Positions 7,367 to 10,689 of a stretch of DNA of 10,689 nt are shown piece after piece. Below the pieces are notes generated by a model. It saw nothing but the letters and a program-made list of their open reading frames with translations, searched no databases and was not told where the DNA came from. This stretch comes from JBCCSZ01 sp039199225 (GTDB lineage Bacteria > Bacteroidota > Bacteroidia > Chitinophagales > Saprospiraceae). The stretch lies in the NCBI GenBank assembly GCA_039199225.1, contig JBCCSZ010000271.1:1-10689 (forward strand). Direction: 5' to 3'. Position numbers and translations under genes: made by a program. Positions within the stretch are counted from its first letter, which is position 1, and each line of letters starts with the position of its first letter.

Positions 7367-8437
7367 CTATCTTTGACGTTCTTTTTTGAAGTTGTTCCTT
7401 TGAATTTGTCTGTTGTTCTTTTGTGTTGGAAGGCTGTCGGTCGGGCCGGTGTTCCACTCGCCATACAAAAATGGATCATTGGTGTTGCCACTGTTCAAGT
7501 TAGAGTTTTGTTCGCTTTGGTTTTGCAACATATCCGGATCGGAACTGCGGGCCGTATTGTTCCAATCGGTGTTCGGGTCCTCGGTGGGGTCCTCGTTGTA
7601 GTTGTTCATGGGGTCTTCACTGGAATTGTTGTAGGGGTCGTTGTTGTAAGGATCATTATTGATGTTGTCGGGATTATACGGATCGGTTGGATTATCGAAT
7701 TGGCCGTTGTCGAATTGGCCGTTGTCGAAATCGTTGTTGTCAAAGCTGTTGTCATTAAAATTACCATTGTTGTATCGGCTGCTGTTGGGAATGCGGAGCG
7801 GTACACTAGAGGGGTCAAAAGTTGCATCGGGTTGCTGATAATTGGGTGCGATGCGGCCACCAGCCAATTCGCTCCAGGACTTCCACCGATGAGGATTGAC
7901 CAAGTGCTTATACAAATAAGCCTGATTGTACTGCCGAGCTTCCCGCCGCAACTTGGAAAAATAGTCCGACATCCCCTTCGACAAACCGATGATTTCTGTG
8001 ATGAGCAACAAAATGGCACTCCCATCTATTTCATTTTGCGTTGCATCGGCTAGTGCCTGCTGGAATCCCTTGGCATATTGATCTGAGAGCTTGTACAATT
8101 TCATCTGCAAACCATCCGAATAACTTTCCGGAAATTTTCCAATGTATTTCAGCTTCTTCTTGTTGAGAAAATCATTTTTGATACCCTCTAATAAGGCATT
8201 GAATTGCACGGCGATCTTGTCGTATTCAGAACGTACCCGCCCAACATCCTGGACCTGATACCGCTCCTGATTCATTTGAAAAGTCTTGACCGCATTTTCC
8301 GCCTCGATCTTCATGGTCATATAAGTCGTCATAAACTCCGTCTGAATAAACTTCCCCAAAGCCCCACTGACTTTTTTCTGTCCAAAAGCCGTATGAAAAA
8401 ATAGCAGCGATAATGATAGTATCAATAAAGGTCTCAT
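7367..8437 (-). CDS. Exported protein of unknown function, helical N-terminal half and Asn/Asp-rich tail
   Basis: I do not recognise a family. The start at 8437 gives 356 residues beginning with a signal peptide (MRPLLILSLSLLFFHTAFGQ, cleavage near 19-20). The frame runs on upstream to 8566, but that extension would bury the signal. Residues about 25-180 are charged and look largely alpha-helical, perhaps coiled-coil (SEYDKIAVQFNALLEGIKND; KLYKLSDQYAKGFQQALADA). Residues about 217-322 are low complexity and rich in Asn, Asp, Pro and Tyr, with short repeats such as FDNGQFDNGQFDN and NDPYNNDPYNN plus several EDP steps; the last 20 residues are basic (NNFKKERQR). The acidic, Asn-rich tail is probably disordered and could bind calcium or surfaces, which is speculation. 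The protease gene follows 90 bases downstream on the same strand, so cotranscription is plausible. There is no lipobox and no T9SS sorting domain. Confidence 0.75.
   Translation of the reverse strand: MRPLLILSLSLLFFHTAFGQKKVSGALGKFIQTEFMTTYMTMKIEAENAVKTFQMNQERYQVQDVGRVRSEYDKIAVQFNALLEGIKNDFLNKKKLKYIGKFPESYSDGLQMKLYKLSDQYAKGFQQALADATQNEIDGSAILLLITEIIGLSKGMSDYFSKLRREARQYNQAYLYKHLVNPHRWKSWSELAGGRIAPNYQQPDATFDPSSVPLRIPNSSRYNNGNFNDNSFDNNDFDNGQFDNGQFDNPTDPYNPDNINNDPYNNDPYNNSSEDPMNNYNEDPTEDPNTDWNNTARSSDPDMLQNQSEQNSNLNSGNTNDPFLYGEWNTGPTDSLPTQKNNRQIQRNNFKKERQR
7695..7724 (-). repeat. Perfect 15-base tandem repeat (2 units) in the Asn/Asp-rich coding region
   Basis: On the + strand the unit tcgaattggccgttg occurs twice back to back (7695-7709 and 7710-7724), followed by a partial third copy (tcgaa). 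On the coding strand it encodes the FDNGQ pentapeptide repeat. Identity at every base, including third codon positions, suggests recent slippage or duplication rather than protein-level selection alone. Confidence 0.85.
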
Positions 8438-8633
8438 CGTATTTTTTATTTGTAGCATTAAAAGTGATCTGTCATCAATAGGTGTCCCAAGCCCCATAGA
8501 GCGTTCCCTCGTATCGTCAACTTTTCTCAAAAAATCGCCACGACTCATTGTTTCTTCCGTATGCATTTTGCCAATATGCAGTGTACAATTTCCATCGATT
8601 TTATTAGGCCATGTGCAATAGGCTGTTTAATTT

Positions 8634-8653
8634 TTCCCGTTCCCCGTTCCCCG
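8634..8653. repeat. Short tandem heptamer repeat (TTCCCCG)
   Basis: The + strand reads ttcccg, then ttccccg twice, so one hexamer variant and two perfect heptamers lie in tandem. It sits in the noncoding gap between the two - strand genes and is followed shortly by the related TCAC heptamer array. No function can be assigned. Confidence 0.7.
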
Positions 8654-8671
8654 CACAAAGGGAAGCTCACC

Positions 8672-8700
8672 AGTTCACTGTTCACCCGCTCACCGCTCAC
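8672..8700. repeat. Degenerate heptamer array around a TCAC core
   Basis: Four consecutive units of seven to eight bases share a TCAC core: gttcact, gttcacc, cgctcacc, gctcact. Only 18 bases separate this array from the TTCCCCG heptamers, so the two may be diverged parts of one repeat. It is noncoding in every plausible frame. Confidence 0.55.
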
Positions 8701-8798
8701 TAAATCCCCAAATCACCAGAGCGAAGCTCAATCACCCAACCAAAAAACCAGGCATGCAAAGCATACCCGGCTCGGTACATATCAATAATCGCAGCTTC

Positions 8799-9680
8799 TT
8801 ATTTGCGCATGTATTCGAAAGAAGGGCCAGGGCGACCGACGTAGCAAGACTTTGTAAAACCATGCTTTTTGATGATGTTCAGCGATTTGACGGCTTCGGC
8901 TTTGCTGTTGCCAAAATCGAAGACCCAGTGGCTGCCATCGACGATCTTGTAGCGACCATTGATGCGCTTGACCTTGATGGTCCGTGGGTTGAAGGAGACG
9001 CAATCCTCTTGGGCGATGGCTCCGGTGGGGGCTTTTCCTTGGCGCAGCAAGTACTCCAGAGAAGGGCCAGGGCGACCTACAAAACAGCTTTGTGTGACTT
9101 TGTACTGTTTGATGATGCGAAGTGCTTTTCTAGCCTCTTTGACCTTGTTGCCAAAGCTGAAAGCAGCATGTCTTCCCTGGGGGCCGTCCACAATGGTCCA
9201 GTTGCCTTTGATGCACCTCAGTTTGGCGGTTCGGTAGTCGACTTTTACGCAATCTTCTTTTACCGCAGGGCGGACTGAGACGTTGGGGCGCACTTTCTTT
9301 CTAAAGTAATAAGTATCTCTGCGAGACTTTCGTCGATCTTTATAATCGGTTTTCATAATGACACATAGTAGGCCGTTGTTCAATTTGGCAATGCTCAAAA
9401 CGCGCTTGGCAAATCCTTGATTGTAATAGGCTTTGTAGGAATTGCCGCGGCCTTGCATCCGAACCCTGTCCCAGACGCAATCGTTGGGGTGGCATTTGCC
9501 AAAAGCTTGAAAGATGCGATTGGAGGAGCTGATGACGACTTTTGTCAATCCGCTGGTATTGGCGTCTCGGTTGATCCAGGTGCCATCCAAAGAGGTGGTT
9601 GCGAAGCTGGTGCCGATGAAAGCAAACAAAGCAATAAACGAAAGGGTCAGTGTCCGGAAATTGAAAGTTGAGCGGTACAT
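8799..9680 (-). CDS. Exported protein with GKCHPNDCVW domain and two tandem VGRPGPS(L/F)EY repeats
   Basis: This 293-residue protein starts with a signal peptide (TLTLSFIALFAFIGTSFA, cleavage near 27). Residues about 31-128 form one domain: LDGTWINRDANTSGLTKVVI, then FGKCHPNDCVWDRV with Cys63 and Cys68. I recall this W-x-N-x-D / GKC-x-P-x-DC-x-W pattern in secreted bacterial proteins of unknown function. Two tandem repeats follow at about 142-210 and 225-290. Each opens with EDCV, has IVDG and a FGN-x-x-x-EA helix, and closes with T(Q/K)SC(F/Y)VGRPGPS(L/F)EY. Each repeat has a Cys near both ends (143/199 and 226/279), which could form disulfides after export; residue 156 adds a Cys in the first repeat only. 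The module is probably a small binding fold; no catalytic residues stand out. Upstream lies the 600-base gap towards the ArsR gene, transcribed divergently. Function unknown. Confidence 0.82.
   Translation of the reverse strand: MYRSTFNFRTLTLSFIALFAFIGTSFATTSLDGTWINRDANTSGLTKVVISSSNRIFQAFGKCHPNDCVWDRVRMQGRGNSYKAYYNQGFAKRVLSIAKLNNGLLCVIMKTDYKDRRKSRRDTYYFRKKVRPNVSVRPAVKEDCVKVDYRTAKLRCIKGNWTIVDGPQGRHAAFSFGNKVKEARKALRIIKQYKVTQSCFVGRPGPSLEYLLRQGKAPTGAIAQEDCVSFNPRTIKVKRINGRYKIVDGSHWVFDFGNSKAEAVKSLNIIKKHGFTKSCYVGRPGPSFEYMRK
8820..9077 (-). repeat. 18-base direct repeat pair marking the two protein repeats
   Basis: The + strand sequence agaagggccagggcgacc occurs at 8820-8837 and again at 9060-9077, exactly 240 bases (80 codons) apart and in the same frame. 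On the coding strand it encodes the (V)GRPGPS core of each repeat. Identity at third positions shows that this part of the internal duplication is either recent or homogenised, while the rest of each repeat has diverged. Confidence 0.85.
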
Positions 9681-9884
9681 AGTTATATGGTTTTTTTAGA
9701 GGTTTTGAAAAATGACATACACCCCTATGTGTTGGCAACCAAAAGCCCGTACCCTGATTTTTGAAAAAAAGAAAAAGAATTTGGAACAACGATCAATAGA
9801 ACATGGGCAGCTTTGTCACGGCATGGGGGAGTAGCCATAGGTAAAAGTGTTGGGAGCAGCGCATGGAGCCTTGTTAGCTTGTCA

Positions 9885-9903
9885 CATAAAATTTCTTTTT
9901 ATG
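9885..9903. repeat. AT-rich perfect hairpin followed by a T-run
   Basis: CATAAAA (9885-9891) pairs with TTTTATG (9897-9903) across a five-base loop, and a run of six T follows at 9908-9913. This is the shape of a weak intrinsic terminator on the + strand, but no + strand gene ends upstream, so its role is unclear. Confidence 0.45.
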
Positions 9904-10055
9904 CTTGTTTTTTACTTTTTGGCATTGTGTTTGCTTTAGTGTAAGTAATTATTTTTTACACATCTGAACACCACAACGGCTTGTTTTCCACAGGCCCGGT
10001 ACTCCTTTGAGTTATACATCCTATGAACCGGCTGACACGGGAGACCGGTCGCATT

Positions 10056-10079
10056 TGAACTGTACATTTGGTCAGTTCA
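10056..10079. repeat. Perfect inverted repeat TGAACTG-N10-CAGTTCA
   Basis: The arms at 10056-10062 and 10073-10079 are perfectly complementary across ten bases. It could be a protein-binding dyad or an RNA hairpin. A smaller ACCGG/CCGGT pair lies directly upstream at 10027-10049. It lies about 180 bases before the likely ArsR promoter, so a link to that gene is not established. Confidence 0.5.
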
Positions 10080-10233
10080 TCCAGTAATTTGAAAAGGGAT
10101 TCTTTACATACAGATTACAGATGACATGATCCAAACACTTTACCCAGGAAGATATTCCAGGAAAAAAGCCCGTGTGATTTAACACACATTGGATCAGAGA
10201 CGGGGAGGTTGTTCCTTTTTTTGGAGCAGCCTC

Positions 10234-10264
10234 TTGCTTTTTTCTTTAATCAATCGTAATTTTA
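10234..10264 (+). promoter_or_regulatory. Probable ArsR gene promoter
   Basis: TTG at 10234-10236 as the -33 element and TAATTTTA at 10257-10264 as the -7 element (seven of eight matches to TAnnTTTG) are separated by 20 bases, close to the Bacteroidota spacing. This puts the transcript start about 20 bases before the ATG at 10290. It is a motif-based call. Confidence 0.45.
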
Positions 10265-10268
10265 CGAT
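10253..10268. promoter_or_regulatory. Probable ArsR operator: perfect 7-2-7 dyad
   Basis: ATCGTAA (10253-10259) and TTACGAT (10262-10268) are perfect complements across a two-base centre. The dyad overlaps the likely -7 element and ends 21 bases before the ArsR start codon. ArsR/SmtB dimers characteristically bind such AT-rich dyads over their own promoters and release them on metal(loid) binding, so autorepression is the natural reading. Confidence 0.6.
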
Positions 10269-10289
10269 GAATTTAAATAGAACCAAAAT

Positions 10290-10610
10290 ATGGGATTGTC
10301 CAAAACGCAGTTGTTTACGCCCGTTCAAAATCGGATTGCTGCTCTGGCAAAAGCCATCGGTCATCCAGCGCGTATTGCCATTTTGCAGTACCTGATCGGT
10401 CACAATGGTTGTGTGTGTGGCGAGATTGTGGATGCGCTGCCTTTGTCCCAATCGACCATTTCACAACACTTAAAGGCTTTGAAAGAGGCTGGACTCATCC
10501 AAGGAAACATTTCAGGTGTTCGGACTTGCTATTGTATCAATGAAGATGTTTGGAAGGAAGCCAAGGTGATGCTACAATCGGTCTTTATCGACTTGGAAAA
10601 TTGCTGTTAG
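10290..10610 (+). CDS. ArsR/SmtB-family metal(loid)-responsive transcriptional repressor
   Basis: This 106-residue protein has the normal length and layout of an ArsR-family winged helix-turn-helix regulator. LAKAIGHPARIAILQYL (19-35) is the family's opening helix pair, and LPLSQSTISQHLKALKEAGL (50-69) is the HTH with its recognition helix. The wing follows (GNISGVRTCYCINEDVW, 72-88). Cys41 and Cys43 in NGCVCGEI sit at the start of the metal-binding alpha-3 helix, where E. coli ArsR has its arsenite site (CVCDLC). The third ligand position is not Cys here. Cys80/Cys82 in the wing and Cys105/Cys106 at the C-terminus are other possible ligands. As(III) or a similar soft metal is the likely inducer, but this is inferred. 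The ATG at 10290 gives the expected N-terminus; the upstream ATG at 10267 is in another frame. The targets probably start just beyond the window. Confidence 0.9.
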   Translation: MGLSKTQLFTPVQNRIAALAKAIGHPARIAILQYLIGHNGCVCGEIVDALPLSQSTISQHLKALKEAGLIQGNISGVRTCYCINEDVWKEAKVMLQSVFIDLENCC

Positions 10611-10689
10611 TCTCCACTAGGTGAACATTTAATTTTTGGTGTGCGTACGGATGAGTGATCATCGGGTGGCGCTGCCTGCTATATGAAGC

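Larger units (their letters stand above)
8438..8798. other. Gene-free region with no clear promoter or RNA gene
   Basis: These 361 bases separate the two exported-protein genes on the - strand and should hold the terminator of the upstream gene (stop at 8799) and the promoter of the downstream one (start at 8437). I found no good TAnnTTTG box and no convincing GC-rich hairpin with a T-run. The half nearer 8437 is open in the downstream gene's frame but is not called as coding. The half nearer 8798 contains the short heptamer repeats listed separately. Confidence 0.6.
9681..10289. other. Divergent intergenic region rich in inverted repeats
   Basis: This 609-base stretch separates the divergently transcribed repeat-protein and ArsR genes and has no credible coding frame. 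It is AT-rich in places and contains several inverted repeats: ACATA/TATGT at 9715-9730, CATAAAA/TTTTATG at 9885-9903, GTGTAA/TTACAC at 9939-9961, ACCGG/CCGGT at 10027-10049, TGAACTG/CAGTTCA at 10056-10079, and TGATCCAA/TTGGATCA at 10127-10196 enclosing two smaller hairpins. The ArsR operator/promoter lies at its right end. No tRNA, known riboswitch core or transposon end was recognised. Confidence 0.6.

Noticed and set aside
7373..8053. Valine/isoleucine-rich open frame on the + strand (226 codons) that looks like a membrane protein
   Set aside because: Its hydrophobic run is the antisense reading of the Asn/Asp-rich coding stretch (AAC/GAC read as GTT/GTC). The - strand frame has a signal peptide and sensible composition.
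8438..8566. 43-residue N-terminal extension of the Asn/Asp-rich protein
   Set aside because: The extension is charged and would place the signal peptide internally; the ATG at 8437 directly before the hydrophobic core, after an A-rich leader, is preferred.
8754..9278. Open frame on the + strand (174 codons) with internal repeats
   Set aside because: It is the antisense shadow of the tandem-repeat protein; its repeats are simply the complement of the real ones.
9681..10289. tRNA, riboswitch, CRISPR or transposon ends in the long gap
   Set aside because: No T-loop or acceptor pairing of a tRNA, no regularly spaced direct repeats, and no terminal inverted repeats with target duplications were found by eye.
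10189..10395. Open frame upstream of and overlapping the ArsR gene, with an ATG at 10267
   Set aside because: It is in a different frame from the ArsR gene, covers the probable operator and promoter, and its translation shows no recognisable features.
10611..10689. Possible start of a next gene (ATG at 10683)
   Set aside because: Only two codons are visible before the window ends, and no clear promoter or leader supports it. The 79 bases hold nothing else I can call.

Overview
The window looks like chromosomal DNA of a member of the Bacteroidota, perhaps a Saprospiria/Lewinella-type bacterium. Several things point to the phylum: a secreted LamG protein ending in what looks like a type IX secretion (T9SS) sorting domain, a YfhO-type membrane protein, a papain-like protease joined to a DUF4384-like domain, A-rich leaders without clear Shine-Dalgarno sites, and two plausible promoters of the Bacteroidota TTG / TAnnTTTG kind. 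The finer placement is a guess. GC content looks mid-range by eye.

Left part (1-5713, all + strand): the C-terminal part of a YfhO-family membrane protein is cut by the window edge. It is followed by a Wzx/MATE-like polysaccharide flippase and, 10 bases later, by an enoyl-CoA hydratase with both catalytic glutamates. The first two genes suggest cell-envelope glycan export or assembly; the hydratase is metabolic. A separately promoted secreted LamG protein and an adrenodoxin-type [2Fe-2S] ferredoxin follow.

Middle part (5741-9680, all - strand): three genes for predicted exported proteins. In order of transcription these are a protein with a GKCHPNDCVW domain plus two tandem ~70-residue repeats ending in VGRPGPS(L/F)EY, an unrecognised protein with a helical N-terminal half and an Asn/Asp-rich tail, and a papain-family cysteine protease (Gln67, Cys73, His228, Asn247) with a C-terminal DUF4384-like domain. 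The last two are 90 bases apart and may be cotranscribed. The first is separated from them by 361 bases that hold short degenerate heptamer repeats.

Right part (9681-10689): a gene-free stretch of about 600 bases with several inverted repeats leads to an ArsR/SmtB-family repressor on the + strand. A perfect 7-2-7 dyad overlaps its likely -7 promoter element, which fits autorepression. Nothing downstream can be called before the window ends.

No CRISPR array, rRNA, tRNA, insertion sequence or recognisable defence island was seen. Most of the window is ordinary chromosomal content. The less ordinary items are the protease/DUF4384 fusion with its exported neighbours, the tandem-repeat protein, and the inverted-repeat-rich intergenic region.
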